NCBI RefSeq assembly: GCF_050003625.1
Contig: NC_134398.1
Span: 101,289,664 to 101,353,663, forward strand
DNA length: 64,000 nucleotides
Direction of reading: 5' to 3'
Origin: Haematobia irritans
Taxonomy: Eukaryota; Arthropoda; Insecta; Diptera; Muscidae
Position numbers and translations under genes: made by a program. How positions within the stretch are numbered: position 1 is the first letter of the stretch; every line of letters starts with the position of its first letter. Below the pieces are notes generated by a model. That model had not been told where the DNA came from. It saw only the letters and a program-made list of their open reading frames with translations, and did not search any database. Below, one piece after another: positions 42,028 through 52,642 of this stretch.

Positions 42028-43243
42028 ACAGGTTGGCTGATAAGTCCCCGGTCTAACAAAGAAAAACACATTTTTTTGTCAAAATTCGTTTTTATTATTC
42101 AACATGGTCCCCTTCAAGAGCGATACAACGATTATAACGACCTTCCAATTCCAATGATACCAGTTTGGTAGTACTCTTTTTTTTGCGATTTTGCGATCAC
42201 CTCACGTCTTCATTGCATCCAAATTTTTTCCCTGCGAGCATCCTTTTGAGGTCTGAGAACAAGAAAAAGTCGCTGGGGGCCAGATCTGGAGAATACGGTG
42301 GGTGGGGAAGCAATTCGAAGACCAATTCATGAATTTTTGCCCTCGTTCACAATGACTTGTGGCACGGTGCGTTGTCTTGGTGGTACAACACTTTTTTCTT
42401 CTTCATATGGGGCCGTTTTGCCGCGATTTCGACCTTCAAACGCTCCAATAACGCCATATAATAGTCACTGTTGATGGTTTTTCCCTTCTCAAGATAATCG
42501 ATAAAAGTTATTCCATGCGTATCCCAAAAAACAGAGGCCATTACTTTGCCAGCGGACTTTTAAGTCTTTCCACGCTTCGGAGACGGTTCACCGGTCGCTG
42601 TCCACTCAGCCGACTGTCGATTGGACTCAGGTGTGTAGTGATGGAGCCATGTTTCATCCACTGTCACATATCGACGGAAAAACTCGGGTGTATTACGAGT
42701 TAACAGCTGCAAACTCCGCTCAGAATCACCAACACGTTGTTATTTTTGGTCAAATGTGAGCTCGCGCGGCACCCATTTTGCACAGAGCTTCCACATATCC
42801 AAATATTGATGAATGATATGACCAACACGTTCCCTTGATATCTTTAAGGCCTCTGCTATCTCGATCAACTTCATTTTACGGCCATTCAAAATCATTTTGT
42901 GGATTTTTTTGATGTTTTCTTCGGTAACCACCTCTTTCGGGCGTCCACTGCGTTCACCGTCCTCCGTGCTCATTTCACCACGTTTGGATTTTGCATACCA
43001 ATCAATTATTGTTGATTTCCCTGTGGCAGAGTCCGGAAACTCATTATTAAGTTTTTGCTTCCACCGTATTTTTTCCCTTCAGAAAACAGTATTTTATCAA
43101 AACACGAAATTCCTTTTTTCCATTGACTTACAGAGGTCAAATTTTGACACGAATCATTTGAAGGTTGGTACTATATAAAAATAATATGCATTTAATACTA
43201 GCGACGCCATCTATGTGTCAGACCGGGGACTTATCAGCCAACC
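42028..43243 (-). mobile_element. mariner element, irritans subfamily (Himar1-like), defective
   Basis: The left end has TA at 42026-42027, then ACAGGTTGGCTGATAAGTCC, matching Himar1-type TIRs. The right end carries the inverted copy (GGGGACTTATCAGCCAACC) but stops at 43243 without the final TGT and TA. It contains one decayed transposase gene on the minus strand. Total 1216 bp against about 1.29 kb for the family. Confidence 0.9.
42180..43125 (-). pseudogene. mariner transposase (nonsense-mutated)
   Basis: A D,D34D mariner transposase. The N-terminal helix-turn-helix region is recognisable (STIIDWYAK; GERSGRPKEVVT; ERVGHIIHQYL). Catalytic segments VDETWLHH, HQDNAPCH and YSPDLAPSDFF are all present, and the WVPREL linker is intact. 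It is dead by point mutation: a TAA after FDQK (about 42738), a TAA between KT and KSAGK (about 42560) and a TGA after CHKSL (about 42345), with further damage at both termini. CAA to TAA explains the first two. Confidence 0.9.
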
Positions 43244-44410
43244 AAAGTTTTTCACACTAATCGGCAAACCGTTTCTCTTAAGATTATCAATAATCCTCTT
43301 GTTATAAGTGACAATTCTGGCATCTCTAATTCTAGAAAAACTCTTCCATATAAGATCAGAATTCGCTGTCCCTTCACTGAATACGATATTTCTATATAAT
43401 CTTTTCATATAATGCTCCCTTATGTTCTCCAATGATGGCAAATTAGTTTCAAAAAGTAAATTTTCTATGGGGGTTGTACGGAAACCATTAAGAGTTGCAC
43501 GAATAGCACTATTGTATAGTGCCTTAATCTTACCAAGCATCTTCTTATTAGCATAACCATAAAGGAAAATTTCATATTCAATTTTACTAATAATTAAAGA
43601 TCTAATCACAGATACAACAGTGCAAATATTAGTGCGAAATCTTGTGGAACTTAAACATTTAACTACATCTACACGTGCTCTCAAAGATGATTGCAGATAA
43701 TTAATGTGGGCATCCCATGAGTATTTGGTGTTGAAAAATATTCCTAAAATTCTAAGCTTGGACACATTTTCTAGAGATTCTTCTCCCAGATCCAAGTTAA
43801 AAGTACATTCTCGTCTCCGACATATATGTAAGTGTTTACACTTCGAAACCGACAATACAACTCCGGAATATTGGCACCATTCATCTATTCTCCTAAATAA
43901 TGGGACCACATCAAAAGAAGGGGATTTCTTCGGAAGTTGTCTGACGATCAAAAAATCATCGGCGTACGCACAAAACTTTATATTCCTAAAACTTTCCAAG
44001 GTAGTGCACAACTTATTATACGCAATCAAGAACAAAATAACAGATATTGGTGGCCCCTGAGGAATTCCGTTAAATAAGGGACATGTGTCCGAATATGTTC
44101 CTATTTGCCTATTTCTCATGAAATTGAAAACGTATCTAATTATATTGGATCCAAGCCTCCAACACTTCAACTGGTCTATAATAGCATGAATGCCGATTTT
44201 GTCATATGCCTTGGCGAAGTCTAATGAGATCAGAGACACATGATTCCGTACTGACAAAGAATCTGTAATCAAATTATCTATGAACAAAAGATTATCAGTT
44301 ACAGATTTACCTCTTTTAAACCCGATTTGTCGAGTACAGATAAGTTTATTCGTGTCCGTAAACCAAACGAGTCGATTTGCAATAATCTTGTCCAATAACT
44401 TAGCAAACAC
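43244..44410 (-). pseudogene. I-clade LINE ORF2, reverse transcriptase part
   Basis: Non-LTR reverse transcriptase with RQIGFKRGKSVTDN, LDFAKAYDKI, GIPQGPPISVILFLIAYNKL and catalytic CAYADDFLIV, followed by the thumb region. The PQG-P-ISVILFLIAYN block is typical of the I-factor clade. The 5' part of ORF2 is in another frame (shift near 44405). The RNase H domain expected after RT in I elements is missing because mariner sequence starts at 43243; the last codons seen there belong to the mariner TIR. Confidence 0.85.
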
Positions 44411-45961
44411 GAATTCAAGGAAATAGGACGATAGGATCCAAGCAAGGTCCTATCACACTGTGGTTTAAATATAGGAAATACTAAGCTCCTTTTATATGCC
44501 TGAGGAATACAACTACAGAAAATATTATTGTATAAGTTCAATAGCGTAGCCTTAACATCAAAAGGCATATTTTGTATCATGACATAACTCACCCGATCTT
44601 CACCGGGAGTTTTTCCCTTAAGGGAAACTAAAGTAGATTCTAATTCACAAAGGTAAATCGGTGTTTCTATGCGTACCGTCGAATTTGAAGGGGTATAGTC
44701 AATAAAAATGTCTGTCATCTTTTTCTTATCAACAAATTCTGTAGGAAAGTTATCGTCACTTGACCCAGAAGACCAATACTTTCCGAACTCATCTGGTATA
44801 TCAGCCCTGTCGACCATATTAGCCTCACTAGCAGCCTCTGCTATGAAATGTACGTCCTGACTACGGTTTAAACCACAAAATCTTCTAATATTATTCCACA
44901 CTTTTCCTATCGGTGGTGTAGGTTTTATCTCCTCAGTGAAATGGTAAATACTAGCCGCCTTGGACATTTTAAGTTCCCTTCTGAATCTTGCATACGCCCG
45001 TTTGAATTCAATCAGATTATCATTAGTCATATTCCTATTAAATTTATTCCACCTACAATTTCTTTCTTTCTTCAGTTTCTGCAGTTGCCGATCCCCCCAC
45101 GGCACTGAAAAAATTACTTTTTTACCCCTGGTCTGTGGTATTGACTCATTAGCAGCCTGATGAACTATCTTGATAATATTAGCTGATTCCTTATTCACAG
45201 CACGACTCACCGGACGAAGAGAATTATAGTGAAGCAACCGACTCTGATATTTCTGCCAATCTGCTCGATCGGTATTGAATCTTGGTTTAGCCATTGACTG
45301 TTTAGAAGGTTTTTCTGGAAACAATGTTATAGAAATAGGGAAGTGGTCGCTTCCGTGTAGGTATGAAAAAGTCTTCCATTCAGAACCTACTGCTAACTCT
45401 GCCGAACAAAAGGATATATCTGTATGAGAAAAAGAATTATGAGTTGAAAACTGAGTAGGAGAACCATCGTTCAGCAAAATATATCCCGATTCATCTATAA
45501 ATCGTGCTATTATATTCCCTTTATGATTGTTCTTAGATGAACCCCATGACTGATTCCAAGAATTAAAATCTCCGGTAACCAAAGAAGGTACTCTAATGTT
45601 TTTGAAAAAATCACGTATTTGCCTAAATCAAATGATTTGCTAGGAGAAATATACGTCGAAGCAATGAAAAACTTTCTTTTTGATAATATCTTTGCAGAAA
45701 TCATATCAAAAGAAGCATCAGATGTTTCAATATCATGTTCAATCGATTTATGAATTAGTAATGCAACTCCTCCAAACGAGTTGTCGGAATTGTTAACATT
45801 ATATAATAATAATTTATTGGTATTGGAATATTAGAAACCGACTTTAAGTGTGTTTCCTGAAGTGACAAAATTTGAGGGCAATGAGATTTGATAATTAGAA
45901 GTAATTCATTATAATTATTTATGTAACCATTAATGTTCCATTGGATTATCTTAAGAAGCAT
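44299..45961 (-). pseudogene. I-clade LINE ORF2, endonuclease and RT N-terminus
   Basis: ORF2 starts at 45961 with IIQWNINGY and LSLQETHL (endonuclease Asn and Glu). It shifts frame near 45755 and again near 45600. It continues with STYISPS, GDFNSWNQSWGS (Asp/Asn) and GSDHFPI, so all endonuclease motifs are still readable. The long frame 45582-44299 then carries the linker and the first RT motifs (KGKTPGEDRVSY; YRPISLNSCLL). Three or more frameshifts, so not functional. Confidence 0.85.
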
Positions 45962-45968
45962 AATACAA

Positions 45969-46655
45969 TTAAGAAAAAAGAGTACGAAAATGTGTTGAAA
46001 AAAAAATAATAAATATCAAAAGAAAAAAGAAAATAATAAAAACAAAGAAGAATCTAAATGAATCGCTCAGAGTTAAAGTTTCAGGGTTCTCTTCCATTGA
46101 CTTACTCATTGATTTTGATACTCTCTTTAGTTGTCGTTTTAAACGTGTGGAAGCATTTCTAGGTAAAATCTTAACAGTGTTGCTAGATTTCAAATACGAC
46201 ATCTTATTTGAAGTACCGTTAATTCCCAATTGCGATGAGTTCTCTTTGAAGTCTCCACAATTCTCCACCTCCAGCGAAGAATCTCCATCAATTGCACCAG
46301 AGAGCAGAGTATTGGGGTATAGCACATTTTTAGTTTTCATATCTGGCAATGCTGTACTTGAATTCTCTTTATGTTCATGTATTGCGTTATGCGTTTCACT
46401 CATCAATGGAGAGCTGTGTTTGGTTTGATTATTTCTTGTTGAGGGAGATTGCTCGGGTTGGGGCAATTATCTCCACCAGCTGCCTGACTGGAACTAAAGT
46501 TGTTGGTGTTGTAGGGCAAACTGTTTGTTTGCTGCAAAAACACTGGACATTTTTTATCTAGCGAACTATGAAATCTGTGCTCTAAATTATTATAGCTGCA
46601 GTTGACACAAATGGGAGAGACTTGGCATTTTTCATTTTTTTCCAAGTCTAAATGA
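45969..46655 (-). pseudogene. I-clade LINE ORF1, C-terminal part
   Basis: Ends at 45969, eight bases before the ORF2 ATG. The upstream piece (46645-46403) has a final zinc-knuckle-like motif, CVNCSYN...HSSLDKKC, as in the third knuckle of I-type ORF1. The next piece (46466-45969) is Ser/Asn-rich with a basic patch (RLKRQLKRVSK). The two overlap in different frames. The N-terminal part is missing; the hAT fragment begins at 46667. Confidence 0.65.
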
Positions 46656-46666
46656 TGGGTATTGGC

Positions 46667-46894
46667 AGCGTTGCTAATTTAGCTTTTTTCCCGCTAGATT
46701 TGGCTTTTTTGAAGACGTTTAGGGCATTTAGCTTTTAGTTTTTTTGTGCTTTTTTTCATGACCCTTTTAGCTATTTTTGGCTTTTTTATTTTCGATATGT
46801 TTCTATTGAAATATGTATAAAACTGCATTTTTATCTAAGCCTTGCTGCAAGAATAAGGGTTTCCACATATTTCAAAGCTCAGTTGAAACATTAA
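46667..46894. mobile_element. Terminal fragment of the hAT-like family
   Basis: Begins CAGCGTTGCTAATTTAGC, with one TIR mismatch to the other copies, and follows the left arm of the 2898 copy for about 225 bp. It breaks off at GAAACATTAA; unrelated DNA starting CACTTTCGACC follows. Confidence 0.8.
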
Positions 46895-47143
46895 CACTTT
46901 CGACCCCGAATTTTTATAGGTATCCCTAATTTATTTTTTACTTTTAATCGTGTTGAAGTCATTTAAGAAGCGTCTAGCCAAAATTTCGGGTCGCCACGCC
47001 CATTCGTTTAGGCGGTAGAGAATGTTGCCTGTGGGCAACTTTGGGCAATTTTGACTACAAAATAGTTTGTTTTGTAATGATAGACGTATTACGTTTTATT
47101 GGATTTTTGTTAAGTTTTTTGTTATTTTACAGTAAATATATAC
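46895..47143. other. Unrecognised flank with a short hairpin motif
   Basis: Begins right after TTAA. Contains GTTGCCTGTGGGCAAC, a 6-bp-stem hairpin. The 27 bases at 47024-47050 recur inverted at 63574-63600, next to the right end of the BEL element. No coding signal. Confidence 0.4.
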
Positions 47144-47820
47144 TTAGATGCGCGCGTGAGTGGAATTTCAATCACGCTCAAACACATTCACGAAGAAATA
47201 TTTGTACTCACGCACGCCATGTGGGTAGGAATTCACGGTCTCGAAATGAATTCACGAAATGAAAAGTCATACTCGCGCACGATCACACATGAACAACGTT
47301 TATGTCTCACGCTTTCGCACGATTCACGACAATTTTCGTAAATCACGACAAATCTCGTGAGTCACGAATATTTTCGGAACACGACAATTTTCGTGGCTCA
47401 ATAAAATTCCGGTAATTAACGAAATTTCTCGTGACTCACGCTATTGAAATCTTAAGCGTGATTAAATAAGTAAGGGTGATTAAAATCGGTGAGCTTGAAT
47501 TTTATCGTGAACGTGAATTTGTTCGTGATTGTGACTTTTTGTGTCTGTTTTACCGTGAGTGTGAATTTTATCGTGAACATGAATTTTATCGTTAACGTGA
47601 ATTTTATCTTGAGCTTGAGTTGGATCGTGAGTTGGATCGTAAAGTAAATTTTTATCGGGAGCGTGATTTCGGAGAAAGTTTACTCACTCACAATCACGAA
47701 CACAATTTGATAATCACGCTCAGGCGTCACACATTTTTCTTTAATCCCGTTCACGCATATTCACGAGATTTCGTTTAAATTTCATTCACGGCTTCGCGTG
47801 ACTCACGAAAATGTTTTCTT
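47144..47820. repeat. Degenerate repeat region rich in TCACG / CGTGA
   Basis: About 30 TCACG or CGTGA pentamers by eye in 680 bp. They lie in blocks: TCACG-rich (47170-47390), CGTGA-rich (47390-47690, with units such as GAATTTTATCGTGAACGT), then TCACG-rich again. The strand switch could allow folding. No TIR, target duplication or coding frame was recognised. It may be an old minisatellite or a MITE interior. Confidence 0.6.
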
Positions 47821-48106
47821 TTTTTTTTGTTTTTAACCCATATCAATTTAACTGGCGGTGTAAAAAACCAAAGTATTATAAAGCGTCAATATTCGTGCTA
47901 ATCCACTAGTATGTTGCCAAGAAGTGGCTTCCTCCCTTTTTACGATTCCTTCCAAATTCCCCACTGCACTGCAGATATGTTTTCCACATCATCGCCGCAT
48001 TTCACGTCACTGGGACATCCCAATTGAAGTTCAAAATTTTTTCAAAATCATTGTTTTTCAAACCTTTTTTCTCCAGGCCTTATGTTCAAAACTATGTAAT
48101 TTTACT
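47821..48106. other. Flank of the BEL element, no feature seen
   Basis: Mixed-composition DNA with no recognised gene or repeat. Confidence 0.4.
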
Positions 48107-48111
48107 ACCAC

Positions 48112-48641
48112 TGTTGCTTTTTCTCTTTGTTCCCCAGGAATAAACACCCTTGTTTGGTGGCCTTTCAAAATAACAACCACGGCTGAATAGATTTAAATTT
48201 GAAGACGGCTGACTTTATTTAATTTCTTGATGTGGTATATTATGATGTATTGTTGTATATTGGTATGTTGGTATTTTGTTATTTTGATATATTGTTTATT
48301 CACTAATTTTAATAAACACAAAGAAATAAATACAGTTTACAAAATTAAGTGAAAGTTATACAAAATTTTGAATAAAATTAAACAAAAATTTTTTAATAAA
48401 AATTACAAAATTATCAAATCACAAGTTAAATGACTTACATGTTTTATGGTGGAACAAATAAAAAGGGTTTGTATATGCCTGAAGGGCCTATTTATATGAA
48501 AAACAATTAATATATTACAACAAAAACAAACAAAATGACGAATTGGCAAAAGCTTGGGAAATTTCTTTTCGACCAGGCTTTTTCAGTTGACATTCGCATT
48601 AAATAGAGTTGCCACCTCAGCTAGGGTTGCCTTCAACAACA
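48112..48641 (-). repeat. 3' LTR of the BEL/Pao element
   Basis: 530 bp, TGTTGC...CAACAACA on the plus strand. Differs from 63039-63568 at about four positions. Confidence 0.92.
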
Positions 48642-50344
48642 TCCCCACCCCCGTGAACTGACCCAGAGGGGGAGGATTCACCCTGATTCATGATGGCCAA
48701 TTTGGAGACTGGTCTTCGATAAACGCCCACATCAGTGCGAACTTCAGCAGACCGCGCAATACCGTCTTTGCCTGAATGCAACTCTATAACACGTCCTCTT
48801 TTCCATTGGCTTCTTGGCAGATCCGGGTCACAGATGAACACCAGGCAGCCCACACTCAAGGGTTGTGATGGCAAACACCATTTCGTCCTTCTGGTCATCT
48901 CAGGAAGATATTCTTGAAGCCACTGTTTCCACATACCATTCTTCAAGTTCTGCACCACACGCCACTGCTTTCGAAGACACATCAACCTGGGCTCATATGG
49001 TGCTGGAGTTTGCGTTGAATTGGTACATCCCAACAAAAAATGATTTGGAGTCAAAGGGTCTGGGTCTTCTGGGGTCACAGGGAGATGAGTCAACGGCCTT
49101 GAGTTGACAATGTTTTCTGCCTCAATTAAAAATGATTGTAGAGTGTCAAGTTTTGGTGACTGTTCCTTTAGCATCTTGTACAATGCCTTCTTCACTGACT
49201 GCACCAGCCGCTCCCAAACACCACCTTCGCTCGGGTTCAAGGGGGTGTTAAATATCCACTTGATACCCAGTGCCGTCAAACCTGAAGATAAATTATTAGT
49301 ATCAAAAAATGCATTTATACCTCGTAATTCCTTTGCGATGCCAACAAAATTTGTTCCATTGTCACTTCTTATTGATACCGGGACACCCCTTCGATTAACA
49401 AAATTCTGAATACACATGAGGCAGGCGTCACTGGACATGTCAGTAGCAATCTCCAGGTGGACGGCACGAGTTGTAAAGCAAGTAAAAAGTGCCACCCGCC
49501 TTTTTTCTCGTTGACGACGGATGGTTACGTTCACTGGGCCAAAATAGTCAAGTCCAGTGTATGTGAAGGCTCTCACGTATGGCGTCACTCTTTCCACAGG
49601 CAATGCTGACATTTGGGGTTGTCGTGGTTTACATTTTCTGACTTTGCAGGCTGAACACTTACTTTGGATGTTATTCAACAACTGACGCAATGATGGAATC
49701 CAGTATTTTTGTCGAATCTCGTTCATAGCAGTGGCGGTGTTAATATGCAGAAATTTTTGGTGATAGAATTCCACCAACAACCAGGTGTAACGATGATTTT
49801 TCGGCAAAATAATGGGCTGCCTGGCCCCCAAAGACAAGAATGCAGCATTTTGAATCCTCCCAGAAGCACGAATCAAGTCGTCCTTGCCAATAAATGGATT
49901 CAATGATACCAACGGGCTACTGGGAGACACCTTTTGCTTCTCACGCAGGTCCATCAAATCATCACCATATACTTGTTGTTGAACATGACGACACAGATAC
50001 AGCGATGCAAACTCTTCTTCTTCCAGCGATAGATCACCTTTTACTTTTTCTTCGCCTTTACATGTGTGTTTGATATTTGTCACATATCGGAAAACCCACG
50101 CCATTGCCCTTTTCAGTCTTCTGAAATTAGAAAAACGATCACATTTTGGAACACAACTACATACCTTTACAGAAAATAAAGCCCTGTGCTTAGATCTTAG
50201 CTCGGAACCACTTTCGTCAGTTTTTTTGTCCAATTTGCTTCTCCAACGGCCAATACGACGCCGTCTTCTGCAAAAAATCGGGTCCATTTTTCCATTTTCC
50301 ATTAGGGTCATACGGCTTGGAAAGCTTTGATCGTGTTCCTTCAT
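48617..50344 (-). CDS. BEL/Pao integrase region of pol
   Basis: 575 codons. The RNase H tail is followed by the integrase zinc finger (FYHQKFLHIN...CSACKVRKC), then the core with Asp in TGLDYFGPV, Asp in RSDNGTNFVG and Glu in GGVWERLVQ, and a C-terminal domain (RTKWCLPSQPLSVGCLVFI; WKRGRVIELH) typical of Pao integrases. The stop at 48617 lies inside the 3' LTR by about 25 bases. Upstream pol is in another frame because of one extra base in an A7 run (50221-50227 on the plus strand), so it is separated from the polyprotein. Confidence 0.9.
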   Translation of the reverse strand: MKEHDQSFPSRMTLMENGKMDPIFCRRRRRIGRWRSKLDKKTDESGSELRSKHRALFSVKVCSCVPKCDRFSNFRRLKRAMAWVFRYVTNIKHTCKGEEKVKGDLSLEEEEFASLYLCRHVQQQVYGDDLMDLREKQKVSPSSPLVSLNPFIGKDDLIRASGRIQNAAFLSLGARQPIILPKNHRYTWLLVEFYHQKFLHINTATAMNEIRQKYWIPSLRQLLNNIQSKCSACKVRKCKPRQPQMSALPVERVTPYVRAFTYTGLDYFGPVNVTIRRQREKRRVALFTCFTTRAVHLEIATDMSSDACLMCIQNFVNRRGVPVSIRSDNGTNFVGIAKELRGINAFFDTNNLSSGLTALGIKWIFNTPLNPSEGGVWERLVQSVKKALYKMLKEQSPKLDTLQSFLIEAENIVNSRPLTHLPVTPEDPDPLTPNHFLLGCTNSTQTPAPYEPRLMCLRKQWRVVQNLKNGMWKQWLQEYLPEMTRRTKWCLPSQPLSVGCLVFICDPDLPRSQWKRGRVIELHSGKDGIARSAEVRTDVGVYRRPVSKLAIMNQGESSPSGSVHGGGDVVEGNPS

Positions 50345-51428
50345 CTGCTGAATTCAAATTACCAGGACACCACTTCCATTGTTCAATTGAAGTGCTCTCC
50401 AAAATTTCAGCCACACGATTTGCCACATACTGTTTATATTTTCGGTGGTCAGAACGTATCCATTGTATCACAGTAAATGAATCTGACCAAAAGAAAACAT
50501 TATTAACTTTGCACACATGATTTTGTAATATAATATTTTGCACTCGTACACCCATTACAGCAGCTTGCAATTCAAGTTTTGGAGTTGTGTAGTATCGTAT
50601 CGGAGCACAACTTGTTTTTCCCATAACAAAACTCACTTTAATTACACTTTGACTTACCACTCTCCAATATACCAAAACAGCCATAGCTTCCTCACTCGCG
50701 TCTACAAACACATGCAGCTCAATATTGCTGCCACTCAATCCCACGGCGTAATATCTTGGAACATTGAATTCCTTCACTTTTGCAAATTGCTGCAGCCAGA
50801 ACTTCCACTGTTTATAAATATTTTCTGGCAATACCTCATCCCAACTTACCCCACATTTCCAGACCTTCTGCATTATCACCTTTGACGTCACCATAAAATC
50901 GCCCAGAAATCCGTATGGGTCATACACCGACATATTTAGGCTAAGCATTTCTCTTTTCGACGGCACTTTTTCACAATTTAATATTTTATTATCCACTTTG
51001 CTTAGCACTAAACGAAAACAAAACAAATCTGATTTTGGTACCCAATGAATACCGAGTACCCGTTCAATACTGTCACCGCCAAGAAAGCTGCCACCTTGAT
51101 CGCCACTTACAGTATTACCGAATAGTGTTGCCACATGTTCACTATTTGATATTATGTTACGGAGATGAAATCCCCCAAGTTTATGGATTCTTACCACTTC
51201 TTTCACCACCGAGACTGCCTCATCATCATTTTCAAAACAATCCACATAATCATCAACATAATGGCGCTCAATTATTCCAGTGACTGCTCTTGGTGACACA
51301 TCTTTGAATTTTTCGGCATTTTTATTCTTCACAAATTGGGCGATGGTTGGTGAACAAGTAGCTCCAAAAATTAATCTTTCCATTACGTATATGTCAACAG
51401 GCTGGTTAGAATTTCCATTTCTCCACAA
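50217..51428 (-). CDS. BEL/Pao reverse transcriptase (palm) and RNase H
   Basis: 403 codons. Carries LIFGATCSPTIAQF, catalytic HYVDDYVDCF (YVDD), the Pao-type stretch LNMSVYDPYGFLG and RNase H with LHVFVDASEEAMAVL, then PKLELQAAV and FFWSDSFTVIQWI. It is one segment of the polyprotein. It is detached from the upstream RT start by a one-base change in an A8 run (51450-51457) and from integrase by another in an A7 run. Both are homopolymers, so sequencing error is possible. Confidence 0.88.
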   Translation of the reverse strand: MWRNGNSNQPVDIYVMERLIFGATCSPTIAQFVKNKNAEKFKDVSPRAVTGIIERHYVDDYVDCFENDDEAVSVVKEVVRIHKLGGFHLRNIISNSEHVATLFGNTVSGDQGGSFLGGDSIERVLGIHWVPKSDLFCFRLVLSKVDNKILNCEKVPSKREMLSLNMSVYDPYGFLGDFMVTSKVIMQKVWKCGVSWDEVLPENIYKQWKFWLQQFAKVKEFNVPRYYAVGLSGSNIELHVFVDASEEAMAVLVYWRVVSQSVIKVSFVMGKTSCAPIRYYTTPKLELQAAVMGVRVQNIILQNHVCKVNNVFFWSDSFTVIQWIRSDHRKYKQYVANRVAEILESTSIEQWKWCPGNLNSADEGTRSKLSKPYDPNGKWKNGPDFLQKTASYWPLEKQIGQKN

Positions 51429-52030
51429 AAATCGTTGGCAGTTTTGGTCTTTTTTTTGTTACAGCGATTTGATGAAACATTTCTTGTATATCACCACACA
51501 CAGCAATCGGTGATTCTCTGAATTTAAAAAGAATTGAGATTAGTGTGTTGTTCATATCAGGACCTGAAATTAAAGCTTTATTTAGTGATACATTTTGAAC
51601 TTCAGCAGCGGCATCAAATACAAGACGAATTCCATTTTTATTTGGATTTTTCACACCAAAATGGGGTAAATAAAACGTTAAACCATTTTCAACGAATTTT
51701 TCTTCTAATGAAAGTTTTCGACAATATCCTTTGGCGATGTAACTTTCAATCTTTTCACAATATTGCTTTTTATACTCACTGTCTCTTGCCATTTTTCTTT
51801 CTACGGAGTATAATCGGTTCAATGCCATGTTGTATGTGTCAGGAATAAGGGGGATATTTTCTTTCCAGAGCAATGAACATTCATATCGACCACCAATTTG
51901 TTTTACTGTTGATTGAAGTATGTTTATGGCTCTTTCGTCCTCTTTTGACATCAACGGTTTAACACAAATTTTTGTACCAAGGGACACAATACCAAAATAT
52001 CCCCGCATCATTTCATTCAAATTGTTTAAA
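51406..52030 (-). pseudogene. BEL/Pao protease end and RT N-terminus
   Basis: Begins where Y2 interrupts the element (LNEMMRGYFGIVSLG). It contains the typical Pao linker and RT fingers: RYECSLLWKENIPLIPD, LPHFGVKNPNK, RLVFDAAA and CGDIQEMFHQI (first catalytic Asp). The frame ends at 51406 just after the A8 run. Confidence 0.85.
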
Positions 52031-52034
52031 ATAT

Positions 52035-52631
52035 TGTTACGTTTTTATATTTAGGCGTTTTTAATTACCCGACAATTAAAACACAGTTCTTTTAAATAAC
52101 GGCAATCTACAATTTATTTACTATGACTTCACACTTTACAATTCGTTCACACTGAAGTTATTCGTTTGACGCTTTAATTAAGACTGACTCGTTAGCAGCA
52201 TGCGAGCGCTTTTATATATCACGGTGTGGCAATACGAGAACATTCTGGTAGCACTACAATATTCTGGCAACGCCAGATATGCTAGAAGGATCTACGACCA
52301 TTAAGTTGTTTACCTGGTGGCTGCCAAACACATACACACTCACATAGATATATGCTCGCATTACTACAACAACAACAATAATGACAATAGACAATGAGAT
52401 GAAATGAGAATGCAGAATAACAAAGCAAAGGGGTTGCTATTCTATGAGAGAGTAAGAACTAACATTTCGGTAAGCAAACAAAAGAACATAAAAGAAATTC
52501 AGGAAAATACTAGAAAATGAATAGATGATTCCAACAAGTGATAGCAAAATTTTATCGTTACAATTTGAAATTTTAAATTAACGGAAACCAATTTAAATAA
52601 ACTTATATCTATAATTATCAAATTCGTAACA
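52035..52631 (-). repeat. 3' LTR of gypsy Y2 (597 bp)
   Basis: TGTTACG...CGTAACA, bounded by ATAT on the left and the polypurine tract GCGGGAGGCAG (element strand) on the right. Confidence 0.9.
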
Positions 52632-52642
52632 CTGCCTCCCGC

